Both the position numbers and the translations under genes were made by a program. Positions 26,819-34,714 of a DNA stretch of 54,310 bases are shown in pieces (the stretch's first letter is position 1; every line of letters starts with the position of its first letter). Location of the stretch: assembly GCA_013298775.1 (NCBI GenBank), contig JAAFIV010000030.1:1-54310 (forward strand). The letters are read 5' to 3'. Below the pieces are notes generated by a model. The model searched no databases. It saw nothing but the letters and a program-made list of their open reading frames with translations, and was not told the DNA's origin. The DNA comes from Ignavibacteria bacterium (lineage in GTDB: Bacteria; Bacteroidota; Ignavibacteria; Kapaibacteriales; UBA4661).

Positions 26819-28345
26819 TTATTTTTTCTCGTCTTTCTTTTCTTCTTTTTTCTCATCTTTCGGCTTTTCTTCTCGTGGTTTTTGCGGCTCGCGCAAATCA
26901 TTCCCTTTCAAAGAATACGACCACATTTCTTTGCCGCTCACGTTGTACACGGTGCATTTCAAGGTGCGGTCGCGCTGCGCTCCTGTCACTTCAAAAATAG
27001 CAAAGTTATGTTCGCCAACAAAAGTGTTTGGAACGCGCAAAGTGTTTGCTTCGGTAATCGCGCCTGGATTCGAGCCAGCAGTGAGCGAGGAAATGGTGAA
27101 ATCGTGCAAAGGATACGTTCCTGCGCGGTCTAATTTCGTTAGCTCGGTGTGATGGCGGTCGCCCGTTACAAAGATAACGCCGCGAATGCCTTCTTTCTCA
27201 ATCAAGTCCAACAGCTTTTTCAATTCTTCGGGATAAATCGCATAATTCTCATAAACTGCCATTGGATTCAGCACTTGTCCGCCGATGGCAATAATTTTGA
27301 AGGTAGCTTTACTATTGGAAAGCGCGTCAATAAGCCATTCTACCTGCCACTCGCCCAAGAGTTCGCGCTTGCCCGTTTTGCGGTCATTCGGCGAGCGGTG
27401 ATAGCGATTATCCAAGAAGAAAAAGTGAACATCGCCCCATTCTGCCTGTCCCGTGATGCCGGGTTGATTCATCGCGCCGTAGTGTGGATTTGCCCAAAAG
27501 AGCTTGAATGCGTCCAACGTCATATTTTTCCCAACATACGAGCGGTCGCCGTCGTTTGGACCAAAATCGTGGTCGTCCCAAATCGCGTAATGATGCGTGG
27601 AGGCGAGAAATGGCTGCAATTCTGGCAAGGAGCGCGTTGTGGTGTAGCGTTTCAAAATGCCTGTACGCGAGCCAACATCTGCCTCGCGCGTATAGACGTT
27701 GTCGCCGAGCCAAAGCATCATGTCGGGACGCATTTTGTGCATGGTCGTGAAAATTTCGTAATCGCTACCGTAGGCACGTCCAGCGCGGTCGTAGGGCGGG
27801 TCGTTCACATAGAAGCAGCTTCCAAGCGCGATTTTGATATTCGGCGGGTCGGTGCGGAACAGCCAGTTTTTCAGTGTTTGAAATTGCATCGGGTACGGAC
27901 GCGGAATGTTTTTTCCGTTGATGTAGAGTTCGTAGGTGTAGGTTCTGCCCGCTTCTACTTCGGTTGCCAGAAGTTTTGCTGTAAACGCATCTTCCTTGCG
28001 CGTCGTGATTTCATCGGTCTCGTAGCGCACCGTTGCGTTGGTTGCATCGAAGTAAACAAACTTTACTTTTGCTGCTTGTTTAGTCTGCACCCAAAGTGCA
28101 ACTTCGCGCATTTGCGAATAGCCGAGCATGGGACCCGATTGCAGCAATTCCGCTTCATTAGCGGGCTGCGGGCTTGTTGTTTGTGGGCTATTTGCTCCTT
28201 TTGCGGGTGTTTTCTGTGCAAAGGAAGCGAAGGGAAGAAAAGCAAGCGCAGCAATGAGCAAAAAATATCCCCTGAACTGCTCATAAGTGCTGGTGTTGCG
28301 CGGGGTTTGTGCGAAGACGAAAGGAACGCGGAACATCATAACCAA
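26819..28345 (-). CDS. PhoD-type alkaline phosphatase / metallophosphoesterase
   Basis: This 508-residue exported protein has a signal peptide with hydrophobic core LLIAALAFLPFASFAQ (about residues 29-44). A Fn3-like PhoD N-domain follows (YSQMREVALWVQT and later YTYELYINGK). The catalytic metallophosphatase part has IALGSCFYVND, MMLWLGDNVYTRE, YAIWDDHDFGPNDGDRS and FVTGDRHHTEL, which supply the metal-binding Asp, Asn and His residues. PhoD enzymes release phosphate from diesters or monoesters outside the cytoplasm. The last 20 or so residues are a highly charged Lys/Glu tail (KPREEKPKDEKKEEKK), unusual for the family. Several ATG codons lie within the first four residues, so the precise start is open. 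Confidence 0.9.
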   Translation of the reverse strand: MVMMFRVPFVFAQTPRNTSTYEQFRGYFLLIAALAFLPFASFAQKTPAKGANSPQTTSPQPANEAELLQSGPMLGYSQMREVALWVQTKQAAKVKFVYFDATNATVRYETDEITTRKEDAFTAKLLATEVEAGRTYTYELYINGKNIPRPYPMQFQTLKNWLFRTDPPNIKIALGSCFYVNDPPYDRAGRAYGSDYEIFTTMHKMRPDMMLWLGDNVYTREADVGSRTGILKRYTTTRSLPELQPFLASTHHYAIWDDHDFGPNDGDRSYVGKNMTLDAFKLFWANPHYGAMNQPGITGQAEWGDVHFFFLDNRYHRSPNDRKTGKRELLGEWQVEWLIDALSNSKATFKIIAIGGQVLNPMAVYENYAIYPEELKKLLDLIEKEGIRGVIFVTGDRHHTELTKLDRAGTYPLHDFTISSLTAGSNPGAITEANTLRVPNTFVGEHNFAIFEVTGAQRDRTLKCTVYNVSGKEMWSYSLKGNDLREPQKPREEKPKDEKKEEKKDEKK

Positions 28346-28457
28346 AGTACAAAAAAATGAAGGAGAAAAGAGAAATGAGACTCTGAAGCAAGGTATTATG
28401 CTGCTCCGAAAGCCTCATCTGAAATATGCTATTGAAGGAAAATCAGAACTGGTCAAA

Positions 28458-28570
28458 ACCCCGTCGGGCGGCTGTTATCACAAGTGCAGTAGCCGTCCGT
28501 CGGATGCTGTGCAAATCCTTCACCCGCCGGACGGCAGCGAATCTGCACTCTTCAGCCGCCAGACGGGAAG
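28458..28570. repeat. Palindromic repeat, family B copy 2
   Basis: CCCGTCGGGCGGCTGTTATC (from 28460) with ACAAGTGCAGTAGCCGTC forms the left arm. CCGCCGGACGGCAGCGAATC and TGCACTCTTCAGCCGCC then AGACGGG form the right arm. The right arm carries, in reverse complement, the other inner module (GAAGAGTGC...CGCTGCC), so the arms are only partly complementary. Confidence 0.75.
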
Positions 28571-28580
28571 ACGCTAGAAC

Positions 28581-28740
28581 TGTTACAAACTCATCTTACG
28601 CACACCCGCCCTCACCCAACCCTCTCCCAGAGGGAGAGGGCTTCAGAACTAGCTCCCATCAACCCTCGCCCTCTGGGAGAGGGTCTCGCGCAGCGAGGGG
28701 TGAGGGCGGCGTGAGGGTGTGCGTAAGGTGAGTTACAAAA
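28581..28740. repeat. Palindromic repeat, family C copy 2
   Basis: The ends are inverted (GTTACAAACTCATCTTACGC against GCGTAAGGTGAGTTACAAAA). Inside are ACACCCGCCCTCACCC and its complement, then CTCTCCCAGAGGGAGAGGG and CCTCGCCCTCTGGGAGAGGG. The element ends 2 bases from the stop codon of the ATP-grasp gene and with family B copy 2 fills the 400-base gap, which holds no gene. Confidence 0.75.
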
Positions 28741-28742
28741 TC

Positions 28743-29951
28743 TCACGCCGTTGCTTTGTCTGGTGCTGGCAACGACATATAAAAATCATTGTAAAAACGC
28801 TGCTGATAATTGTCCAGAAGCTCCGTAACGCGCTCGTATTTTGCCGAGCGGACAATCAAGCCAGCGTGTTGCGCTTTATTCATGCGCCAGCAAATTTCGG
28901 GGTCGTTGTAGGACGACATATCGGGCCATTCTTGCTTCGAGAGCGAAATGATAATGCCTGCGTAATCTTTCTTTGCTTTCGGAGCTTTGTAGGGCTGTGT
29001 GCCGTAGTTAATCTCAATTTTCGCCCATTCTGCCCAGAGATTCACGCCCGTTGCGGCATCCACCATTTCCACGATATTTGCTCCGCCCACGCGAGCGGCA
29101 GTTTCCATGAAGTACATTTTGCCGTCGGAATGTGCTTTGATGAACTCCGTGTGCGACGCGCCAAAACGCAAGCCCATAGCGGTCAAGACCTGCTCGTTTG
29201 ATTTCAACGCATCTTTTTCGTCTTGGCTGCCTTGCTCAACGTTGCGCGTGGTGAAAATGCCGCCACCGTGCATCACGTCAAACGGCGGCTTGCCGTATTT
29301 GCTCACGCATGCAAACACAATTTTGCCATCGAACATGAGCGAATCCACGTGAAAAATATCACCTGGCAAAAACTGCTCCACGAGATGCTGTGCGCGGCGG
29401 TCGCCTAATTCTTCGTAGATTTTCCAGAGTTCTTCGTGGGAATTTACTTTCTTCACGCCAATCGCCGAAGCCTCGCCACGCGGTTTCACGATGTACGGCA
29501 CGGGAACGCGCTCAGTAAAGGCTTTTACCGCTTCTTCATTCACCAAATGCACGTAATCGGGCGCGAGAACGCCTTCATCCCACGCACGGCGGCGCATTGC
29601 CAATTTGTCGCGGAAATTGCGCGTTACCGTTTCGCCGAAGCCGCGTAATTGCAAGTGGTCGCGGAGCAAACCTGCTGCTTCCAAATCGTAATCATCCAGC
29701 GCGACAATCGCATCAATTTTCTCTTTTCGCGCAACATACGATACGCTATTGACCAACTCGGTATCATCCCATTTGCCGTCAATATCGCGCAGTACAAAGA
29801 TTTCGTCAATATGGTCGCGGGGCCAGTCCGCATTGTTGGTGCGCGGCGCGGTGAGCAATAGAACGCGGCAACCCTGACGCTTTGCTTCACGCATAAATTC
29901 CGAGCCTTTATCGTAGCTCGCTAAACACAAAATTGTAAATGCTTTACTCAT
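28743..29951 (-). CDS. ATP-grasp enzyme of unknown substrate
   Basis: This 402-residue protein belongs to the ATP-grasp superfamily (carbamoyl-phosphate-synthase-large-chain-like). It has an N-terminal PreATP-grasp fold (FTILCLASYDKGSEFMREA; IVALDDYDLEAAGLLRDHL), a lysine-binding strand PYIVKPRGEASAIGVKKV and EQFLPGDIFHVDSLMFDG. A metal-binding C-terminal part contains FMETAARVGGANIVEMV. These enzymes join a carboxylate to an amine or thiol at the cost of ATP, as in dipeptide or cell-wall modification. The gene runs in the same direction as the MFS transporter upstream, separated by a repeat, so the product or substrate may be transported. No substrate can be assigned from sequence. Confidence 0.85.
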   Translation of the reverse strand: MSKAFTILCLASYDKGSEFMREAKRQGCRVLLLTAPRTNNADWPRDHIDEIFVLRDIDGKWDDTELVNSVSYVARKEKIDAIVALDDYDLEAAGLLRDHLQLRGFGETVTRNFRDKLAMRRRAWDEGVLAPDYVHLVNEEAVKAFTERVPVPYIVKPRGEASAIGVKKVNSHEELWKIYEELGDRRAQHLVEQFLPGDIFHVDSLMFDGKIVFACVSKYGKPPFDVMHGGGIFTTRNVEQGSQDEKDALKSNEQVLTAMGLRFGASHTEFIKAHSDGKMYFMETAARVGGANIVEMVDAATGVNLWAEWAKIEINYGTQPYKAPKAKKDYAGIIISLSKQEWPDMSSYNDPEICWRMNKAQHAGLIVRSAKYERVTELLDNYQQRFYNDFYMSLPAPDKATA

Positions 29952-30002
29952 GGAACTCCTTAAAAACAGATACTGAAAAGATAGGTTTTACGTCGTTGAT
30001 TG

Positions 30003-30135
30003 GTTCTCCCGTCCGACGGCTGAGGAGTGCGTGAACGCTGCCGTCGCACGGGTTTCTCGGTAATGATTTGTTCTGCGCTCTTTTGCCGTGAAACCCGTTC
30101 TACCGCCCAAGAAACGGTAGGACGGGAAGAGAACG
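30003..30135. repeat. Palindromic repeat, family B-related copy 5
   Basis: TTCTCCCGTCCGACGGCTGA with GGAGTGCGTGAACGCTGCCG opens it and GAAACGGTAGGACGGGAAGA closes it. It shares the module GGAGTGCGTGAACGCTGCC with family B copy 1 and adds the module GTGAAACCCGTTCTACCG, also seen near 46320 and 48320. Confidence 0.65.
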
Positions 30136-30143
30136 GAACCTGA

Positions 30144-31403
30144 CTACTCCACATAATTCAAATCCTTGCCAAAGGTTTCTTTCAAGCCCCACAGACAGGC
30201 AAACGCAATCACCATACCAAGTGCGCTGACCGCAACACCGCTTCCAATCAAGCCGAGCGAAGGAGTGAGAAATTGAAAGAGCTTCGTCATGGGAACAACG
30301 GAACCGCGCACGAAGTTTGGTGCGGTCGTGGCAACGGTGGCGCGAAGATTTGTACCAAATTGTTCTGCGGCAACGGTAACGAAAATTGCCCAATAGCCTG
30401 AGGACAAGCCAAGTAGAAAAATAATCGCATACACGACATTTGCTGAGGGCGTTGCGCCAAAGAAAACATTCATCAGAAAATACGCAGCAATGCAGAGAGA
30501 ATCAAAGATTAAAAATATCAAAAATACTTTTTTTCGGCTTTGCAAACGCTGGCTGAGATAGGGCGTAAGGAAGTCGCCCAGCGTAATGCCGACGTAGCAA
30601 AACATAATCGCTCGCCCGCCTGTTATCGGCTCTTGTACGCCGAGTGCTTTGGCAAATTCTGGCGAAAACGTCACGAGAATGCCAACGACCACCCAAAGCG
30701 GCACACCGACGAACACACAACGCACGTACCGTAAAAAGCGTTCCTTGTCGCGGAAAATACTGAAAAAATCACCGCGATTCGTGCTGCTTTCTTTGATTTT
30801 ACTGAACATTCCCGATTCAAACACGCCAATTCGCAGAACCAAGAGCGCAAGCCCCAAGCCGCCGCCAATCCAATACGCAATGCGCCAATCAAACGCCTGC
30901 GCCACAAAGTATGCCAGAACCGCGCCCGAAACGCCCACGCCAGCGACAATCATTGTCCCGAAGCCGCGTATTTCTTTTGGCAATACTTCCACCACGAGCG
31001 TAATTCCCGCACCTAATTCGCCCGCCAATCCAATCCCAGCAATAAAGCGCAATGCCGCGTAGGTAGGGATGTCGTGAACAAAACCATTGGCAATATTTGC
31101 CAGCGAATAGGTGATAATTGAACCGAACAAAATCGAAAGTCGTCCTTTTTTATCACCTAAAATGCCCCAAAATACGCCGCCGACGAGCATTCCGAACATT
31201 TGCATATTGAGCAAAAAGATACCATCATCCAGCAACTGTGCGCCTTCCAAGCCGAGTGCTTTCAAGCTCGGTACACGCACAATGCTGAACAGCACCAAAT
31301 CGTAAATATCCACGAAATATCCCAGCGCGGCGACGATTACTGCCGTATTGAAGATATTGCTGGAGAATCCTTGTTCGTTGTTTCCACTTGCCACAGATTG
31401 CAT
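30144..31403 (-). CDS. MFS transporter (sugar/metabolite:proton-symporter type)
   Basis: Started at ATG 31403 (MQSVASGNNEQGFSSN) the protein has 419 residues and about twelve transmembrane helices. It shows the Major Facilitator motif A between helices 2 and 3 (GVFWGILGDKKGRLSILFGS). The helix-4/5 region (AALRFIAGIGLAGELGAGIT) is typical of the metabolite:H+ symporter and SV2/PcaK-like branch, and there is an early DIYDLVLFS acidic motif. The open frame extends 38 codons upstream, but these are encoded by a palindromic repeat. It is transcribed toward the ATP-grasp gene, which begins 190 bases downstream across a repeat. The substrate is unknown, probably a small organic acid or similar. Confidence 0.9.
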   Translation of the reverse strand: MQSVASGNNEQGFSSNIFNTAVIVAALGYFVDIYDLVLFSIVRVPSLKALGLEGAQLLDDGIFLLNMQMFGMLVGGVFWGILGDKKGRLSILFGSIITYSLANIANGFVHDIPTYAALRFIAGIGLAGELGAGITLVVEVLPKEIRGFGTMIVAGVGVSGAVLAYFVAQAFDWRIAYWIGGGLGLALLVLRIGVFESGMFSKIKESSTNRGDFFSIFRDKERFLRYVRCVFVGVPLWVVVGILVTFSPEFAKALGVQEPITGGRAIMFCYVGITLGDFLTPYLSQRLQSRKKVFLIFLIFDSLCIAAYFLMNVFFGATPSANVVYAIIFLLGLSSGYWAIFVTVAAEQFGTNLRATVATTAPNFVRGSVVPMTKLFQFLTPSLGLIGSGVAVSALGMVIAFACLWGLKETFGKDLNYVE

Positions 31404-31452
31404 AAAACCTCGCTTTGTTGAATCTCGAATTGAACACACACATTTTTTTCTT

Positions 31453-31586
31453 CCCGTCGGGCGGCTGTTATCACAAGCACAGTAGCCGTCTGGCGGGTGA
31501 GTCGCCTGCACATCCACGCTGGACGGTAGCCTTCACAATCACTCGCTGGACGGCTACTGTGCTTGTGATAACAGCCGCCCGACGAG
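31453..31586. repeat. Long near-perfect palindrome, family B copy 3
   Basis: Bases 31453-31490 and 31549-31586 are inverted copies with 37 of 38 positions complementary. The arms contain CCCGTCGGGCGGCTGTTATC and ACAAGCACAGTAGCCGTC. The 58-base centre has its own weaker GGACGG/CTGGACGG units. This is the best copy of the family and lies between the MFS start and the lipoprotein gene's end. Confidence 0.9.
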
Positions 31587-31596
31587 AACCTGAATG

Positions 31597-32280
31597 TTAT
31601 TTTCCCGCACTTGCCAGTACATCTTTCACCAGCGCATCAGTAATAAGCGCAGCCGCTTCGCTGAGAGCGGGAGCAACCGTAGAAGCCGCATCACTACTGC
31701 GCTGGACGGTTTGCGAATAGACTTTTTGAAGTAGAATTGTTTGCCGTGATTGCTCGTCAATGCGCTGAAGCGTGCAGTGCATCGTGAGTGTAAGCGTGTT
31801 TGCGGGCTGCGCGGGCGCGTTGCGGGCAAGACACTCGCTAATACGCGCTTCCAACTGATACTCTGGCACAACCGACGACGACGGCAGAAATACGCCCTTC
31901 GTGAATACCGCACTTTGCTGAATCCGATTCACAAACGCGGCGGTGAGCAGTTCCTGCGGCTCGCTCGCCCAGCGATGATAGTGCAAAGGCTGTGTTTCTG
32001 TCGCGCTGACGAGGGTAACGATATGGTCGGTGTCAAATTCGCTATCAATCGTAAAGGGTTTCACCAGCAAACCCGCACTAATACTGCCCGCCGAGACCTG
32101 CACAGGCTTTGACTCTAAACGATAAAACACCGTTTTGGGATATTCCGAGCGCAACGACACGCATGAAGACAAAACACTGCAAAGCGCACAAATACTAAGG
32201 AGTACGCCTGTGCGACCGATAAAGACGGGCTTTGATAGGATAGACAATTGTGTCTGTTCATCTACCATAATTCTATCCAT
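31597..32280 (-). CDS. ABC-type transport auxiliary lipoprotein (PqiC/MlaX-like)
   Basis: This is an outer-membrane or periplasmic lipoprotein of the ABC_trans_aux (PqiC) family. With the start at ATG 32280 it has 227 residues; the lipobox is SVLSSC (Cys40 in this numbering). The mature part shows the family features FYRLESKPVQVSAGSI near its start, an HYHRWASEPQELLTAAFVNRI segment, and YQLEARISECLARN. A more upstream ATG at 32322 lies within a repeat and is unlikely. It follows the MCE protein and ABC ATPase genes in the same direction, so it should complete a phospholipid-transport assembly across the periplasm. Confidence 0.8.
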   Translation of the reverse strand: MDRIMVDEQTQLSILSKPVFIGRTGVLLSICALCSVLSSCVSLRSEYPKTVFYRLESKPVQVSAGSISAGLLVKPFTIDSEFDTDHIVTLVSATETQPLHYHRWASEPQELLTAAFVNRIQQSAVFTKGVFLPSSSVVPEYQLEARISECLARNAPAQPANTLTLTMHCTLQRIDEQSRQTILLQKVYSQTVQRSSDAASTVAPALSEAAALITDALVKDVLASAGK

Positions 32281-32310
32281 AATCTTAACGATACAAAAAA
32301 TATCAAATAG

Positions 32311-32384
32311 TGGCACAGGCATTCTTGCCTGTGAGCATTAGCACGTGGGTCAGGATAAACACAGACAAGAATGTCTGTGCCACT
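32311..32384. repeat. Palindromic repeat, family A copy 2
   Basis: GTGGCACAGGCATTCTTGCC and ACAGACAAGAATGTCTGTGC followed by CAC form the two halves, each palindromic and together inverted. It lies between the MCE gene and the lipoprotein gene of the mla-type operon. A short direct repeat TGATGTTGCC follows at 32391 and 32401. Confidence 0.75.
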
Positions 32385-32474
32385 GAAGCCTGATGTTGCC
32401 TGATGTTGCCTGCTGTTTAGCGATGTTGTCGTGTGTTATAGCCTTCAGCGTTGTCTCATCCTTTTGCCTTTCCT

Positions 32475-33488
32475 TTACTTTTCCTTCGGCGGCGGCTCGG
32501 CAAAAAGAAGCTGTGAAGGATTATCGTTCACAAGACGGAGCGACTTGCGTAGCTCGCGGTTAGTAGCTTTCAGCTCGTGAATGAGAATGTTGAGATTGCC
32601 CACAGAATTGTCTGCGCGACGCGTCAAGCCGACGACGGAGTTTTGAATGGTGAGCATGGTTGTATCGTAGCGTTGCACAATGTCGTCCGTGCGCTTGGCA
32701 AGTTGCATTTGCTCAAGTTCTTTATCCACACTTGCGGTGATGCGCTCCAGTTGCTCTGCCGTTTTCACGAGTGTTGTACTCATCAGCACAAGATTTTTGC
32801 TTACTTCTTGCGCATCGTTCATCACGGTACTTGCCTTGCCGACAATTTTCGCCGTATCTGCCGCACCAACAAAGCGTCCGACGGCTTTCGAGGAAAGATT
32901 AACATTGTGAATAATCTGCGCAATTTCAGGATTTTCTAACGATTCCGCCAAGGCTTTCAGCGTGCGCACGCTTTGCGTTGAAATGCCGCGTGTATCCAGC
33001 GCAATGAGATTATTGATTGCCTCGTTGATACTCACGCGCAATTCCTCAATTGAGGACGGCGCAGACGGCAACACAGGATGCTCCGAAGCGAAACTGAGTT
33101 GCGGATGAGCCGTCATCAGCATTTTATCGCCTGGATAAAAGAGCAGCAAATACCGCGAGCCGGCAATACTCGCCATTTCTATCCGAAGCCGCATACTATC
33201 GGCAATGTACACATTTTTGTTGATGCGTACCGTTACTTCAATCAGCTTCCCATCGGGCGCGAGGCGCAAACGCTGGATATTACCGACGGGAACGCCCTGA
33301 TATTTCACGGGCTGCCCAGCTTCCAAGCCCTGTACGGAGGTATCGAAGTAGGTGTTGAATTGGCGATATTCTTGGAAAAATTTTGCCGCGCCGAGCCAGA
33401 GAATCAGCACCACCAGTGCCGTCAAGCCAGACAGCACAAAAACGCCAATCATAAACGGACTGGAAACACGACGTGTGGGAATGCTCAT
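32475..33488 (-). CDS. MlaD/MCE family lipid-transport protein
   Basis: This 337-residue protein starts at ATG 33488. One N-terminal membrane anchor (about 11-34, FMIGVFVLSGLTALVVLILWLG) precedes a single MCE domain (about 42-120) with YFDTSVQGLEAGQPVKYQGV and VGNIQRLRLAPDGKLIEVTV, typical of MlaD. The long C-terminal part is helical (EELRVSINEAINNL, ...ELEQMQLAKRTDDIVQ) as in proteins that form a periplasmic tunnel. It takes part in phospholipid movement between inner and outer membranes together with the ATPase upstream and the lipoprotein downstream. Repeats of family A lie on both sides of it. The specific direction of transport is not known. Confidence 0.92.
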   Translation of the reverse strand: MSIPTRRVSSPFMIGVFVLSGLTALVVLILWLGAAKFFQEYRQFNTYFDTSVQGLEAGQPVKYQGVPVGNIQRLRLAPDGKLIEVTVRINKNVYIADSMRLRIEMASIAGSRYLLLFYPGDKMLMTAHPQLSFASEHPVLPSAPSSIEELRVSINEAINNLIALDTRGISTQSVRTLKALAESLENPEIAQIIHNVNLSSKAVGRFVGAADTAKIVGKASTVMNDAQEVSKNLVLMSTTLVKTAEQLERITASVDKELEQMQLAKRTDDIVQRYDTTMLTIQNSVVGLTRRADNSVGNLNILIHELKATNRELRKSLRLVNDNPSQLLFAEPPPKEK

Positions 33489-33530
33489 ACGATGTGTGGT
33501 GAAATTAAATGGGATAAGACCTTTGCAAAT

Positions 33531-33613
33531 GGCGCAGACAGGAGTGTCTGCGCTACCATCTGTTTGAAATTTCATAGGGCTTCGGTAGCACAGACACTCT
33601 TGTCTGTGTCACA
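33531..33613. repeat. Palindromic repeat, family A copy 3
   Basis: GGCGCAGACAGGAGTGTCTG and GGCTTCGGTAGCACAGACAC with TCTTGTCTGTGTCAC form its halves. It sits between the ABC ATPase and MCE genes of the lipid-transport operon. Confidence 0.75.
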
Positions 33614-33677
33614 GAACGAGTATATGAAAGTCTGATGAGATTTGAAGCGGCTTGCAGTCTTTATCCTCAATCTGGTT

Positions 33678-34442
33678 CTACGCGCTTGCTACGCGATGGA
33701 AAAAATTATACACCCGCTCATCATGCGTTATTGCTTTCACTTCTGCAAGCGTGCCGTGAGCAATGATGCCGCGTGCGCCCTTGTCGAGCATTATCACGTA
33801 GTCCGCGATGTCGTCAATGCTTTGGAGTTCGTGCGTAACGACAATCATCGTGGTTCCGAGTGCGGAATTGAGTTCGCGGATGAGCTTATCGAGCGAGGCA
33901 GAACTGATGGGGTCAAGTCCCGCAGAGGGTTCATCAAAGAAAAGAATTTCGGGGTCGAGAGCCATTGCGCGGGCAATTCCAGCACGTTTTTTCATGCCGC
34001 CGGAAATTTCCGCCGGAATGTAGCCTTGAAATTTACCCAAGCCTACCGAGCTTAATTTCATTGCAACAATTTCCGAAATACGTTCCTCTGAAAGCCGCGT
34101 ATTTTCAAGGAGCGGCAGCGCAACATTCTCTGCCAGCGTCATGGATGCAAACAGCCCGCCTGACTGGAACAAGATACCAAATTTTCGTAAAATATGCCGC
34201 CGTTCTTCGCCAACAGAACCCAAAAATTCTTCGCCGTCGTAGCGAACGCTACCTTCTTTTGGCTCGACAAGCCCCGTGAGCGTGCGCAAGAGCGTACTTT
34301 TGCCGCAGCCGCTTCCTCCCAAAATCACGGAAATTTTCCCACGCGGAACGTCGAAGTTAATATGCTCAAACACGCGCAGCCCACTAAACTCAACCGTGAG
34401 ATTGCGGGCTTCGATGACATTCGTGCTAGTGTGTGCGGACAT
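33678..34442 (-). CDS. ABC transporter ATPase of the Mla type
   Basis: This 254-residue ATPase has Walker A GGSGCGKST, Q-loop FQSGGLFASMTLAENV, signature ISGGMKKRAGIARA and Walker B ILFFDEPSAGLDP, and ends with VVTHELQSIDDIAD. The GGLFASMTLAENVALP and SGGMKKRAGIARAMALDPE segments are characteristic of MlaF, which powers phospholipid trafficking with the MlaE permease. The MCE and lipoprotein genes follow in the same direction. The permease gene that normally precedes or follows mlaF is not in the window, an atypical arrangement. Expression probably begins in the 50 bases upstream, behind the terminator at 34494-34537. Confidence 0.93.
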   Translation of the reverse strand: MSAHTSTNVIEARNLTVEFSGLRVFEHINFDVPRGKISVILGGSGCGKSTLLRTLTGLVEPKEGSVRYDGEEFLGSVGEERRHILRKFGILFQSGGLFASMTLAENVALPLLENTRLSEERISEIVAMKLSSVGLGKFQGYIPAEISGGMKKRAGIARAMALDPEILFFDEPSAGLDPISSASLDKLIRELNSALGTTMIVVTHELQSIDDIADYVIMLDKGARGIIAHGTLAEVKAITHDERVYNFFHRVASA

Positions 34443-34493
34443 TGGGCAATACAGTAAAAACAAAGAATTATTCCTGCGACGCGGGCAAATTTA

Positions 34494-34537
34494 CACAAAA
34501 AAGCCGCTTGAAGAATATATTTCCTCCAAGCGGCATC
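34494..34537 (-). terminator. Terminator after the GHL10-type hydrolase gene
   Basis: On the minus strand GCCGCTTG (34534-34527) pairs with CAAGCGGC (34510-34503), followed by TTTTTT. It isolates the lipid-transport operon from the upstream gene. Confidence 0.85.
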
Positions 34538-34714
34538 AATACTTGTAGTCTGCCAAATATATTTAACAAAGATTTGAGGCAACAATGTTCGCTATACCAA
34601 TGTTCGCTATACCGAAGTTGGTGTTTGTTGGACCATGCAGACCATTCTTCCTGCGCTCTTCCTCCGCGCCATTTGCGCACGTCTTCCTTTTTTTGTTGCT
34701 CCTTTATCGCTCCT

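Noticed and set aside
27149-28360. 403-codon plus-strand frame opposite the PhoD gene
   Set aside because: The minus-strand frame has clear catalytic motifs and a signal peptide; the opposite frame shows no family features.
28287-28731. Plus-strand open frames across the PhoD to ATP-grasp gap
   Set aside because: They read through palindromic repeats and encode Arg/Pro-rich low-complexity sequence.
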